Of a stretch of 64,000 nucleotides of DNA, positions 36,510-48,568 are shown piece by piece; position 1 is the first letter of the stretch, and each line of letters starts with the position of its first letter. Location: the NCBI RefSeq assembly GCF_015832195.1, contig NC_052017.1, positions 70,929,801 through 70,993,800 of the forward strand, read 5' to 3'. A program made the translations under genes and the position numbers. The notes under the pieces are model-generated. The model made no database searches, was not told the DNA's origin, and was given only the letters and a program-made list of their open reading frames with translations. This stretch comes from Motacilla alba alba. Lineage: Eukaryota; Chordata; Aves; Passeriformes; Motacillidae.

Positions 36510-38006
36510 TTTCCTTGTGAGACTACAATAAACTTGAATCTTTGAAGGCTGATTTAAGGTGAAATTACAATCCTGTCAATTTATGCTCTGTGGAGCAGGA
36601 GGATTTGACAGCTACCTGACACGTGTTGTAGAGGGAGTTAAAAATTTAGCCAAAATTGACCTGTAAGACAGTCAGGAAACCAATAGTTCCTAGTAAGACA
36701 CATTTAGTACACAGACAGTACTGGGCAATACCAGCCCACTTGATCATCCGACTCCAAACAAGCCTGAAGATAGCTGAAAATTCCAGCCAGTAACTAACAT
36801 TTACAGTGGGAGAAGGCTTGCAGATTGTTTTCTGTCACCCGTAATGCAGAGGAGAATACTGGGGTTGGCAAAAGTATGCAACATGCAAAAATACTACATT
36901 ATTTAATGACATGCAACTGAAATCAGTTTTACTTATTTTGTATTGCTCTATTAGATTACAAACCCATACAGATTTTTAATGTGAAAACAGATTTCTAAGG
37001 GGTAATGATAAGGCATAGTCAGGTGCTGTTGCCTAGTACTAGAGCCCAAGGGAATGGTTTCTGTCTTTCCTTTAACTGACAGTTCCTGTAAACTTGCTGC
37101 CCTATAAAGTAGATGGATACAACCAAGCTGATAAAAAGCATGTATTCAGTGCAAACTCACTAGACATGACATTGAAGCATTGCTCTTTGCTAGTTAAATC
37201 AAAGTCTGTAACACTACAGCTTTAGACATTTAGCTTAGAACATCCAAGTAATCTAACCAGCTAATCTAACCAGCTCTAATCTAACCAGCTCAGATTAATA
37301 TATCACACCAACATGTAAAGTAAAAAACAGACCAGGGTAAGGCCAGACAATAAATAACAAGTAGCATGAGTAAGAAGTAAGTAAGCTGAGTTTTAAATCA
37401 AAGAAGGAAAAACACAAAAATTCAGTCAGGATACCAGGTGGCTTTTTGACCTTCTGCATGTAATTTTTTTTTTTCCATATGGCCAAGTCTGCTTGGAGCA
37501 CAAAAATTTAGGCAAATAGGCAGTAAGTTGTGTTTGCATGCCAGATTTTCATAATTATTAAATTAGTTGTAAACAATGGTTTTTATATCACCAGTGACAC
37601 TGAATGAATGCTTAACTTGAGTATGAACATCAGGAATTAAAAACAGTGGTTTATATTATAACATTTTATGATTCTAGTCCCTTTTTACCCCTGCAAATTA
37701 TACTATAGCCTTTCAGAGGTGAATGAGGCCTTTTCAGTTCCATATCCAAACACAAGCAGTAACTCTCAGCTCAGGCTCTCAGCCAGGCTGGCTGCCCTGT
37801 GCTGGCAGAGCTGAGGTCTGCCCTGCACAGAATGTTTGTCATACCCTGTGCTGAGCAGGGGAGAACTGGGAATAGAGTCTGGAAAAGAACTCTTTACACA
37901 GATGCTGTACACCACTGTTGAAAAAAAAAAAAATTCATGACCCCACCTTGGGTTTAGCTGCCCTAAAAGACTAAGATACAAGAGAAATTGTTATAACTTC
38001 ACTTAC
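36510..38006. other. Probable intronic sequence
   Basis: AT-rich, holding a small tandem repeat (37249-37291) and a 13-base A run at 37920-37932. No exon seen. Confidence 0.4.
37249..37291. repeat. Tandem repeat, three copies of TAATCTAACCAGC(TC)
   Basis: Units at 37249-37261, 37262-37276 and 37277-37291, differing only by a terminal TC. Confidence 0.9.
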
Positions 38007-38126
38007 TACAGAAGACTGGTATTTGCAGCACATTCATGTTTACATTCACTGCAACTGTGAACCATTCCCCAGCCAGATCAATGGTGTCAAGGACACTAAA
38101 AAATTGATTAAAATAGTGAGGATGTC
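38007..38126 (-). pseudogene. GAD-like exon (HPxxFNQ...LAGEW block)
   Basis: A TATCATCTTAG acceptor at its start gives a phase-1 junction with the previous exon, joining ...KTG to HPHYFNQ. The reading includes LDTIDLAGEWFT and NVNM, matching the GAD block [30 protein letters not shown]. The LAGEW motif is typical of GAD rather than of the related CSAD/GADL1 enzymes. At the usual GAD exon end (after NM, about 38036) there is no GT. The frame instead stays open a further ten codons to a strong GTAAGT donor at 38001-38006, giving a possible 120-base exon. There is no stop inside. Whether this altered boundary is functional is unknown. Confidence 0.83.
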
Positions 38127-39097
38127 CTAAGATGATAAACAATTGAAACAGATTCTGTGTAATAAATAGTTTTTCTCACCAACAGCTCTACTATCTTTTG
38201 TAAAGTAAGGAGTCAAAGTCAATATGGAATACAAGACACTTCACACTAATGTTGGAAAAGAGACATTCCTCAGCAAAAGATATGATAGAAGCTGTAAAGC
38301 ATTAGGCACTACTAAAGAAGATAATAAACTTAATTTAATATCTACATTAGGATGACACATACATGTTTGCTGAAATTATTTATTTTGGTAGGTGTTTAGA
38401 AGCATCATTATTTTTTAGGGCTAGACCTTCATATGGCCTTGATTTTCTGAACAAATTCTAAGAGTTTTGCATCATTCTGTTGCTTCCTGGACTGTACTGA
38501 GTTAAGGACTGTGTTCTGCTTAATGCCTTTGTAAATACAGGAAAGAAGTTAGCTGAAAATAGAGGGGGGAGAAAGGACATGGGAAGTCAGTCAAGCAGGT
38601 AATAAGCAATACCATAATTAAGAGAAAGAGAGTGAAAATGGAAAAATGCAAAACCCTAGCCAGACCTGCAAATCATTACTGTTTCAGGTAACATTAACAT
38701 TAATGATGGCTTAAAGGTGGCATTTTCCTCCTGCATTTATAGGTACATATCAAACTCAAGTATCTGAGTAAGGAAGTAATACTTTTTGTATCAAATCTGG
38801 AGCATACTTTTTTTTCACTGACCATGCAGAGACCTCTACATGAAACAGGACAAATTACTCTTCTGATCTGTTAACTGGTCCCAGAGTAATACATCTCTTT
38901 TCAAATTTCTCCTGTAATAACAACATCTTTTTACAGCATCATAAACATCACTGGAAATGGAGAATTACTACAAAATGTATACTACACTTTTGACAAACCT
39001 TAGCTTTTCATACAAATCTAGCCCAATTCATAAATCAATATTTCAACATCCACAAAACAATGTGACAAATGAGGCATGTATGGTTTTGCTACTTTAC

Positions 39098-39295
39098 CTG
39101 TTTTAACTCCATATTTTAAGGCGTCCCTAAATTCAGCAAGTAGTTGTCCCAGGGGCTCTGGCTGGTCAGACAGCTCCAGGCTGAGCCTTTTCAAGCCTTC
39201 CATAACCTTATGAGGGTGGTGAAACTCGAACACTTTATTTTCTCCATCAGAAGTCCTCATAATGTAATGCAAGAGAATCTCTGCCACCTCAAAAT
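39098..39295 (-). pseudogene. GAD-like exon (FHHPH...LKYGVKTG block), still open
   Basis: A 198-base exon bounded by CTTCTCAAAACAG and a GTAAAG donor, open for all 65 codons. It reads FEVAEILLHY, KVFEFHHPHKVMEGL, LSLELSDQPEPLGQLL and FRDALKYGVKTG. These align with the N-terminal part of the GAD catalytic region (ILLNYVRKTF, KVLDFHHPHQLLEG, LELSDHPESLEQIL, RDTLKYGVRTG). It has features of both GAD1 (FHHPH, YGV) and GAD2 (DQP), consistent with a separate paralogue. It is the best-preserved part of the locus. Read alone it could belong to a live gene; the state of the other exons argues otherwise. Confidence 0.87.
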
Positions 39296-41464
39296 CTGTT
39301 TTGAGAAGCCTTCAGCATTTTTAGCAGGTAAAAATCCTGTGCAAAAAATAAGAGCATGCAAATCAGTGTTAAGCTTTAACAGCTCAGCCAGGCCGGTCAA
39401 AGACTGTTTCTGTGGCTATGAATATCCTGTTGAGTTTCTCCCCATATATCCATTCACAGGCAATGAAACAGCAATGGAGATGTAACAAAACGACAAAGAA
39501 TGGCAAAAACCTAGTTAAGAACAAAAAGCCATGGACGTATTTGCAACATTTTTAATTATGCTGTACTTCTTTGGCAGCCAAAGTGCCGCAGAGTACACTC
39601 CTGATTGTGGGAGACTTGTTTGCTTAGTGACCATCTGCCCATAGGGAAGTTGAGGAAGGGTGAGAAATGAAGCAATAGCTTGCTTTGCAGTCATTCCCAG
39701 GACACGGTGGTTTATTGCTCTTTATTTCCACCTGCTAGCAGCAATGATGAAGCATGACTCTCAGCAAGAAAGGGAGATTTTATCCATAAATTTTCCCATT
39801 GCTCCAGAGGTGGCTGCCAGAACGATACTGTACTTCCACAGAAAAAAGCGGACAGAAGGTGAACATTTCTATTTCCTCAATGAGGTCCTGAAAACACGTT
39901 TACAGGGGAAGAGACAGGGATAGGTGGAGGATGGAAAAAGACTTCCATGACCTGGCTGGTCTCCCTCAATGCTCTGCACAATGGTTTTAGGAATCCACAT
40001 TCTGCAATTTCCAACTTCTCTGACTGAGGCAACAACCTCAACAAATACTCTTCTCTCAGGCTTGCCCTGATGAGAATAAAGAAAATTTTATTTCCAGGTA
40101 AGTTTTGAAGGGGAAAAAGATATAAAAATTATGAAAAGCGACTGAGAGTATTGTGAAGAATGATAATGCACAGAAAGAGAGTTGGGAGAAAGGGGATCCT
40201 CACTCTCAGTATCCTTCAATTCTTCATCTTCCCCTCTTTCACATGTGATGGGGACCCCAAAGGACACTGCTATACTACTTTCTATATTAGCTACACAGCA
40301 ACCTACTGAGGCCCTGTGAGATTTTCCCAATGGAGCAGGGGAAAATGATGTTCTAAGTAACATTTAAAATGTTGTAATCACTAGGTTTTTGTTGAATTTA
40401 GGCTTACTTAATGCATAGGTATTTGAAAAATAATTTCAAGCTCTTGGTGCAAGTCCCTCTCTCCTCGCCCTCTTGCTGGAGACTGTAGATGTGTGTTTTA
40501 CTTGCTTCTCCAGGCTTAAAATTAATGTCTTCACCTGCAGAAATATCATCAGGATAAGGATGAAGGAAGAGAGAGAAGAAGAAGAAAAAGCATTATTAGG
40601 AACTTTAAAACATCCATACCTATAAGATGAGGTCTCTACCCAATTTAGCTGAAGATAGGATCTGGTACATGGATATGAAAGTAACCTTTTGGTCTCACAT
40701 AGGACTGATGCTGAAAAAACAAATTAAAGAAGCTGAAAACAGAGTGAGGCATCTGAAATAGCTCCCTTCATGTACAGACCTATGCAGACAAGAGACCAGC
40801 CTTTCGTGATTGTAAAATGACAAAAATACTAAAGACTAAATGAAGTGATTCCATAAGCACCAAAGATGAAATCTGAACCCTTAAAATTCTTTCAGTCTTT
40901 ATATATATCTGATGAATCCTGCAACTTTTCTAAAGTTCCTATTAGCTAGTTTTACATATAATGAGAAATACTTTCCTCAAAGTGCTAAATTGTAATATAC
41001 CCACAACATCAGTAGATCCATTATCAAGTATGTATTAATTGAAGTGTATTTATCACTTAACCATAGAAAGAGAATGTCAGTTACTAGCAACGAAATCATC
41101 AAAAGCACCTTTTGCAGCAAGTACTATTTTTTGTTTTTTAAAGAAAGAACTCACTTGCATTTTAGACTTTAATGGGGAAAGGAATCAATAACATGCTATC
41201 AAAAGAAACATATGCCACTTTCTCTTGAGGAGTATGATTAGCACTCCACAATTCAAAATAAGGGTTATATTGATTCACTTAGCAGTTTTTCAGTCCTTAT
41301 GCATGAAAAGGAGAATAGAGGAAACTTGAAAGGTTTTGCTTTCCTTCCTTTCACCTCCGCCTCTCTCAACGAGCCATAACTATCAGTGAAAAATGGAAAA
41401 CACATTTCACTGGCTTCTATATTTTTTATAGATGTTTTGTTTATTTTCCCATTGATTCGTCAAA
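39296..41464. other. Upstream flank or intron of the GAD-like gene
   Basis: Upstream GAD exons would lie here or beyond, but the GAD N-terminus is poorly conserved and I cannot identify one. A 91-codon minus frame at 40088-40363 with an acidic middle (ERGEDEELKDTESEDP) is a possible but unsupported candidate. The plus frame at 39660-39923 shows no family match. Confidence 0.35.
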
Positions 41465-41952
41465 TGTCATTTGTAGAGGCCAAGGAATCAGCCAGCAAGG
41501 GAAAGGTCATTCTCCCTTGCAGAGCCAATCCTTGAATGAGACACATTGCACTTAGGGTGAGGAAACTCTCCCACCCATGATCCTTTGCACTTCTGTGTTA
41601 ATGTGTTGTAGCCCATTGGTTTTTCCCTTGTCACTCTTCCAAGTTACATGTATCCCATTTGTTATTTGTTTCTCCCCGCCATTCCAGTTCCCTGTATAAA
41701 CCTCTGTTTCTCCCTGTGAAACCTGAGCTGTTGTCCCTGGTTCCCTTCATAGAGGGCCCTGCTCTAATAAAGGCCTTCACTCTGTGGAGCTTGCCACACA
41801 GATCTCTAGTCTCTTTTCTCTGTGTCACTGGCACGGCTGCCGAGCAGAGAGCTGAGAATCACTCTGCTGCCGGGATTGTGCCTGTGCCCCTGGGATGTTT
41901 TTATAAAGGTGCTTCTTCAGGAAGGACTCCTGCCATCGACACTGCCGCGGCA
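41465..41952 (+). mobile_element. Solo LTR (488 bp)
   Basis: Starts TGTCATTTGTAGAGG and ends CACTGCCGCGGCA, with near-matching flanks GTCAAA (41459-41464) and GTCATA (41953-41958) as a probable 6-base target duplication. The plus-strand layout is that of an LTR: TATAAA at 41695-41700, AATAAA at 41766-41771, then a pyrimidine-rich U5-like segment. Internal retroviral sequence is absent. The family is not identified, and exact ends rest on the imperfect duplication. Confidence 0.65.
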
Positions 41953-42857
41953 GTCATACACTTAAGTTTTTGGTTTTTTAAACTTGCTGCAGAGAGGAAA
42001 TTTAGTGACTTCTACCATGAACTTGTGATATGTCCACAGAAATGGCAGCTTTTAGGCCCTAAATGTTTCTGCTGTAAACATTTTCTATCCTGTTGAGATA
42101 TTTTTATGCTAGTACTATAGTGCTTATTAGGTATGTTTTTGTTTTTGAATGGAAGATACTAAGGAACTGACTCTCATGGGCAGTTTTGTCTTTCTTACTC
42201 TCTTTTCCATTGTAATTGAGGACTACAGATGATTAGAATAGTAGACATTTTTCTACCAAAAGTTTCAGAGAAAGAACACGTCACTTAAAATTTTTGCTAG
42301 AACACCAAACATTATATTTTTCTGAAGTATCTCATAGTTTGCTAAAGCTCTCCCTTCCCTCCTTGAGCAGGCTGCCTGTCTAAACTCCACCTCTCGGAAG
42401 ACATCACTCCTGAGTCATCTTTCTTTGTCTGCAGCAGAAGAACTGCATGAGCAGTGCCTGTCCTACAGAGGGATTCAGGGAAACAAGGGTGGTCAATGAA
42501 GTACAGGTTCAGGGAGGCACAATAGTCTGAATGCAAGAGATCTGGATCTTTAGAAGAAACCTTTGAAGTCAATTTTCCCTTGTCTTACCAAACCCTGGGT
42601 TAAAAAAGGAAGTGTTGGGATCCAGCTTGAGTGACAGGAGCACTAGTACATTTGCTGTAGAACATTTGCTGGGGCAGGTTTTGCTGATATGGTCCATTCT
42701 AGATTTGGGCTTATTTTCCAAAAATAAACTGGTAAAATGGAACTGAAATATTACATTTTTCATTAGCTAATGGCAAGTCGGTACAGTGTTTTTGTCAGAG
42801 TTTTATTGCAGTAAGAATGAAGTCTTCCATTGCTATACACAAAGAAATGAGGTGAAC
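41953..42857. other. Spacer between two solo LTRs
   Basis: About 900 bases with no exon or repeat recognised. A 76-codon minus frame at 42342-42572 is unexplained but has no splice or family support. Confidence 0.4.
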
Positions 42858-43256
42858 TGTGGTGGTGTTTGTGGGTCCCAGGATGAGGGAAGAGATGAGA
42901 ATCTTGACTCCGTGTTTCAGAAGGCTGATTTATTATTTTATGATATTATATTATATAAAAATGCTATACTAAAACTCAACTATAGATGAGAAAGGATACA
43001 TCAGAAAGCTAGAAAGGAATAGAATAGAATGATAATAAAAACCCATGACTGCTCACAGCCTTGACACAGCTGGCTGATGATTTGTCATCAGGTAAAAACA
43101 ATTCACATGAGACCAATCAAAGATGCACCTGTTGGTAAACCATCTCCAGACCACATTCCACAGCCATCAGATAGTTATTGTTTACATTTCTTTCTGAGGC
43201 TTCTCAGGGGAAAAAAAATCCTAGTGAAGGGATTCTCATAAAATATCACAGTGACA
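42858..43256 (-). mobile_element. Solo LTR (399 bp) with perfect 6-bp target duplication
   Basis: The block begins TGTGGTGGTGTTTG and ends ATATCACAGTGACA, and is flanked by identical GTGAAC on both sides (42852-42857 and 43257-43262). On the minus strand it starts TGTCACTGTGATATT and shows a GATTGGTC (CCAAT) box at 43111-43118, a TATATAA at 42951-42957 and AATAAA at 42929-42934. A U5-like segment ending ACACCACCACA follows. It resembles a songbird LTR type that I recognise from memory; its exact family name needs a repeat-library comparison. A 6-base duplication favours a class II (ERVK-like) integrase. Confidence 0.9.
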
Positions 43257-45992
43257 GTGAACATCTTCCTGTTATCTGTTGGCATCAATTACTAACTCCA
43301 TACACATGTGCAGTAACATACTTGCCCCCTGTTGCACGTGTGAAGTGAAAAACTATGATGTCTGGCAGAAGCTGCCTATGTATTTTCAAGCCCATGGGTT
43401 CCACACATGCAGGTTTCAGAGTTTTATTTTTAAAATTTCATCCCTCCCTTAGCTCTACCTAGTTTCCATTATTTTTAGCAGGAAATGTATATACACATCT
43501 ACAAATGAAATGTTTGCCTTCAGTGACTGTCTAACATAAAACCATTACAATTTACTAAACTTTCACTATTGGTCTTTGCTTTCATTAACTTTACTCTCAG
43601 CTATTCTTTCTATTATAAAACGTGTGTTATAATAAAGCAATTCTTTCTGAACTTCACATTTATTTAATTATTCTTGCCTTGGAAAAGGTATGTGAGAAGT
43701 CAACTACTCTCCATCAAGCAATATTGCATTAATTTTTAAAATTTTAAACATGGCTAATATGAATTCAAAACAATGCTGGAAATAGTCCTCGAAGTATTAA
43801 ATGTAAAGATTTTTGATGCCTAGGTTATAAAATGTTTGACTTCAAGTTTAAAAATTATAAGTTTATACTTGAAAAATTACTAGCAGTTGAAATTACATGT
43901 TACATCATCAGGAATGCAATTAATTCTTTCTGAGTATGCTATATAATTTTGGACATTATTATTGCTTTTGAATTTGACAAAACTTCAAGAGGCCAGACAA
44001 GAACCTCCCATAAGTTTTACTTCATTTTCTTTTGTAAAATTAATTTACCCTATATTTGCATCACTTCTCTCAGCCAGTATCTTTAACAGCCTGGAGATGT
44101 GACAGCGCAGTCAGTAAGCCACCTGGTCGTACACTGCTGTCTTGGGTGCTACACAGCCCTTTCTTTACACATCCCAGAAAAACATTGAGCAAACAGATGT
44201 CTTGAGTTCTCCTGAGCACAAGAATACTTCAAAATTGTCATGGCTGGTCTCTCTAACACAGACAATGAACAAGAAAAACAGACATAAAATGAAACATATT
44301 CTTGTTCTCAGGGCACCATCTTAAGGTCATAGGAAGCCTCTTTCATTCATGTACAACATAAAGTCTTTTCTTCATGGCTTAGGAGACCTTGCTCTCCTTA
44401 AAACTGGAATAATGCATCACTAGCCTACCTGCATGTGATAAAGATAAATGCAAAATAACATCAAGAAGCTCTCTGCTCTCTGAATTCATTTGTACAGAGG
44501 GAGCTGGGAAAGTTAAGAGGAAAGCACTTAGCTCAAAAAATTCATCAGATTAGACATCACTCTTGAGGCACAAACTTACATCCCATTTAACATGTTGGAA
44601 GGAGGCTGGGAGAAGGGCAGAAAAGAAGCTTTTAAAGTGGCTGCTCACTTTCAATTTCCTCAGAAAAAGATAAGACAAGGACCACAATAAAGCCTGTCAC
44701 AACAATTTTGGAAGCTGTAAAAGCTACGTTTTTCTTTCAAACAGCTCCTTTGAGCACTCCATGTTCTCAACAATGGTAATTGAACGACAAAGCTTTTACA
44801 GCTTCTGAAATGCTTGTCCCTGTTCCCTCTTTACATAGATCAAGGACAGTAAGAGGGTAATTACTGACTCACTGGCAATACACAGCCCACCAAAAGCTTG
44901 AAAATCAGTAGATATGTCATTTTTATGTTCTTAGCCCTTTGATAAAACAAATGGACTGAAAAGGGCTTTTGAAGACATTGACTCTTCTCTTTTGCCAAAC
45001 AGTTATTTTATAGAAGTTAATTTTTTCTCTTGAGCTTCCTTTTTAGATTATCCCCCTGCAATGTCCTATAAGGACCTGGTATTGACCTACTTGACCACAG
45101 GAGGGTCATTCTTGCTGAGGTATCTCCTTACTGTAATTACAGTTTAGCACAATTGCCTTTTTACTAGGCACTCCTTCATGCCTGCAGTGGTTCAGAGCCT
45201 TTTGCCCTACCAGATCTTCAATTCTCCCTTGGACAAGGTCAAACTGTACCCATAGTGCTAACTGGCTGCTTTGCCTCCTAATCGAATGCCCATCCACACC
45301 ATTCTTCAGCTGGAAAGTGCAATCTCACCTGTCCTGCAACACCCATGGCATCCATCTGTTTCTCTCATGACACCACTGCCACAGCACTCTCTGCAGAAGG
45401 CCATGTCAGGTGCTTGATGTAAGTTACTGCTCAAATCCTGCCCCTTCTCCGTCTGTTCCTATTGCTGACAGGGACATTACAACATCATGAGCAGGTTTGG
45501 AGGGAGATATGACATGAGCAAGGTTGCTTCCTCAGCTCTAGTGGCAGTTTGTGTTATTTTAAAGTGACCATGCAGCAATGGCTGAGATTTTTGAAGATTT
45601 GTGCATAAGATGAATGTGCCATACATGCACAGAAATACTGAGTGAGCTTGTGGTTGAAGTGACATGTTTCACAGCTGTGTGGTTTGCCTGTGTGGTGATG
45701 GCACCACAACTTAGGACAGCCTAGTGCACAGATTATTAGGGACAATGGGAAACTCAACCCTGCTCAAAATAAAGGCCTAAAAACCCATTAAAGAGCATTC
45801 AGTGTGGGTGGAGGCCCACAGACCTACAGCTTCCTCAGCACCAAGGCACCACAGAGGCAGTTTGACAGCCAGCCTTGGCAAACTCTTCCACTTTCTCTTC
45901 ATGTCAGCATCCACATTCATCTGCATCCTCAAACCTGGGATTAGCTGTAGGATAGGGCTCCCCTTTCCAAGTACTTGCTTTCATCTTCTAAA

Positions 45993-46059
45993 CTATCACA
46001 TTTGGATAACTATTATCTATCACATTTGGATAACAGGTCACATTTGTCACATTTGGACA
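45993..46059. repeat. Degenerate 24-bp-period tandem repeat
   Basis: CTATCACATTTGGATAAC occurs at 45993-46010 and again at 46017-46034, followed by a partial third copy (GTCACATTTGGAC, 46047-46059). Confidence 0.85.
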
Positions 46060-48548
46060 AGTGTCATGACACTTGCAAAAACATCTTTTGTTGCATTTGC
46101 CATTTTGTGTAAACAATGCCCACATAAATAAATACCAACAGTCAGACATAATACATTATACCACATTCTTTGTCTTAACTGATAGCCCTTTAGGAACTTT
46201 ACTGTTCTTTGTATCTAATCTGGGGCTAGGGCATCCAGATAAAAATAATTCAATATTCGACACCTACTTGCACAATCAAAAAAAAAGGAGTCTCTGATTT
46301 TAAATTTGCAATCTACAATGCAGAAGAAGTTAAAATGCTTAGCAAGTCATCTGAGTAACACACATACACAGGTTCAGTTGGGATTCACACCTTTGGATCA
46401 AGCCTATACAAGCTAGCTCAATGTACTTATATCAAAGTATGCAGAAAAGTGTGACATTAACAGCAGATTGCAAAAAGAGGCTATAAAGGACTCTTTTGAT
46501 TACTAAGTATGACCCTCTACCTAATCTAGCCTCTTCATTTTGAATTACAGAATACTTCATACACAATTATGTCTGTGATGAAAACACAAGTGAGGCAATT
46601 TTGAAGTGATACTGGAAATGCTATTTCAATGAATCACCAAAGGGAAGCTGCCCTTTTTTCTGCATTACAACAAGCTACTTCAAAACCAACCCAAAGCAAA
46701 CAACAAGCGTCAACTGAAAAGCTGAAATATGGAAAACAAAAGAAAGGAAGCTAGAACTACTGGTGGCCTCAGCATACTACTCTGAGTCAATGCCCCAAGC
46801 CATTCAAAATAAGCCTCCAGAGAGTGCTGAACTGTTCTTGACATCATTCAGTGATGTTAAACATTTGTCCTGTTTGTGTGATGGATAAGTGCTAATATCT
46901 ACTTGCCTCACCCAGAAATTAAATAGCTTTTGTTTTAAGCACTGGGAAATGCTACAGAAACAGAATAAAGTTTTTCAAATGAGGTGTAAGAGGACTTAAA
47001 AGGGAGGAAAAATATCTGAGACTAAGTTCTACAACCAAAGAGTAAAGAAGAAATTTAGTTAGCTAAGTGAACAACAAAAGGCAAGACACAAAGCAGTGTG
47101 CAGATTTGAACAGTAGAAGAGCAATGTGTACAGAAGAAATAAAAAAAACCCCAACTTTTATAAATACAGGAGGATCACATCTAGGGTTACAGGAATGTTA
47201 GACATTTCAAAGCACCAGTGGGTCATTAATGACAAGACTTGACTACAAGAGGGTTATTAAGTCAAATAATTATGGCTTGAAACTATAAACCAAAAGCTGT
47301 CCTGGCTTCTACAGACAAGTCTTACACCCCAGGGACTTTCCTGCCTGCTATTAATTCTGTGTGCACTTCTCCAAAGGGAAAGCAGCTGTCCTGACTCCCT
47401 GCTGCTGGCATCAGAATGGGGCTCTAGGGACACTTCTTCCCCAGGTTACATCTTCTCTGTCCCCAGGGAGTTCTTGGGGCATAGCCTGACTGCCATTGAT
47501 TCAGCTTCCAGCTGATGCAATGGATCACGCAGAGAAGTGAAAACACTGCAGGGCTGCTCTCTCATTGGTGCACTAAACTACCAATTCACACATTTCTGGA
47601 GTTTTAAATTATGTAAATCAGCAATCTGTCTGTAATTGAGCTAGGTTGGACAGAGAGACCGAGACATGCAGCAATGGGGAAACTGGTACTGCTTACAAAT
47701 GGTCTGCACATCAGACATCAGTATACAGCATTTTTCTCCCTGGTGTATGAATGAAGCCAGTTCAATCAGCACATACATCTACCAGCATCTGAAAACAACA
47801 AATCAAGGCTTCTAATAGCACATTAACAGAATGGAAATTTTAATAAAATGTGCTTTAGAATGATACAGACTTACCAGTAATACCAGGAATATGAAGCAAC
47901 TACTAAATACAGCATTTCTGCAAGGGAAAAACTGAGCATTTTGCTGTGGTGCTCACATTACTCAGACATTGAGGAAAATTTAAATATTTTAAAACAGTCC
48001 TTTATGCCCACAATTTCTTACAACAACAATAATTTAACACTTTTTATTCTAATCATTGGGATGATATAACTATACTCTCAAATGTAGTTTTTTCAAAAAG
48101 TAAAACCCAACTGACATTGGGAAGGATTATTCATGCTTCTCGTAAAAATGCAACATGTGTTGCACCCAGAAATATTCCCTACTAAATCCCATTAAGACAT
48201 GCAGTTAAACCACTTTACATAATACAGCAGTAGCCATAAGGCTTTTGTCTAAAATATGCTTTGAAACAGACTTAACTAAAATAAAATCAGGCAGCTTACA
48301 CTCATCACAGAATAATGAGTTTCTCAAGTTGTGCAAGGTGGCAATTACTTTGAATAAGGAAGAGATGAGGTTGTAAAATAAAAACCATAGTAGGCTGATA
48401 TTTAGATAAATACTCTTAATAAATTCTAAAAATAAAGTATTTAAGTTATTTTAAGCTGTTTTTTTAATAGTGGGCTTTATGGCTTTATTGTTTTGTTGGC
48501 ATTTAATTTTTCATTAAAAGCTGGAAACAAGTTAATTCCCCTCAGTGC

Positions 48549-48568
48549 TTTTTTTTTTTTTTTTTTTT
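48549..48568. repeat. 20-base T homopolymer
   Basis: Uninterrupted T run in AT-rich DNA. Confidence 0.9.

Larger units (their letters stand above)
22497..39295 (-). pseudogene. Decayed glutamate decarboxylase-like gene
   Basis: At least five exon-like blocks on the minus strand match consecutive parts of the vertebrate glutamate decarboxylases, in gene order: 39098-39295, 38007-38126, 32493-32570, 22865-22946 and 22497-22609, with a doubtful sixth at 30582-30640. GAD enzymes use PLP to convert glutamate to GABA in the cytosol or on synaptic vesicles. The first two exons are open with a matching phase-1 junction. The later ones have lost splice acceptors, gained stop codons, and changed the PLP-lysine motif NPHK to NRHR. 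The exon carrying TYEIAPVF...GGAISNMY was not found with confidence, nor were the N-terminal and C-terminal exons. The conserved exons differ too much from GAD1 and GAD2, which are nearly invariant among birds, to be either. A third vertebrate GAD paralogue (GAD3) has been described, and this could be its remnant; that assignment is inference. CR1 copies at 28.3 and 29.0 kb sit in its introns. Confidence 0.78.
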
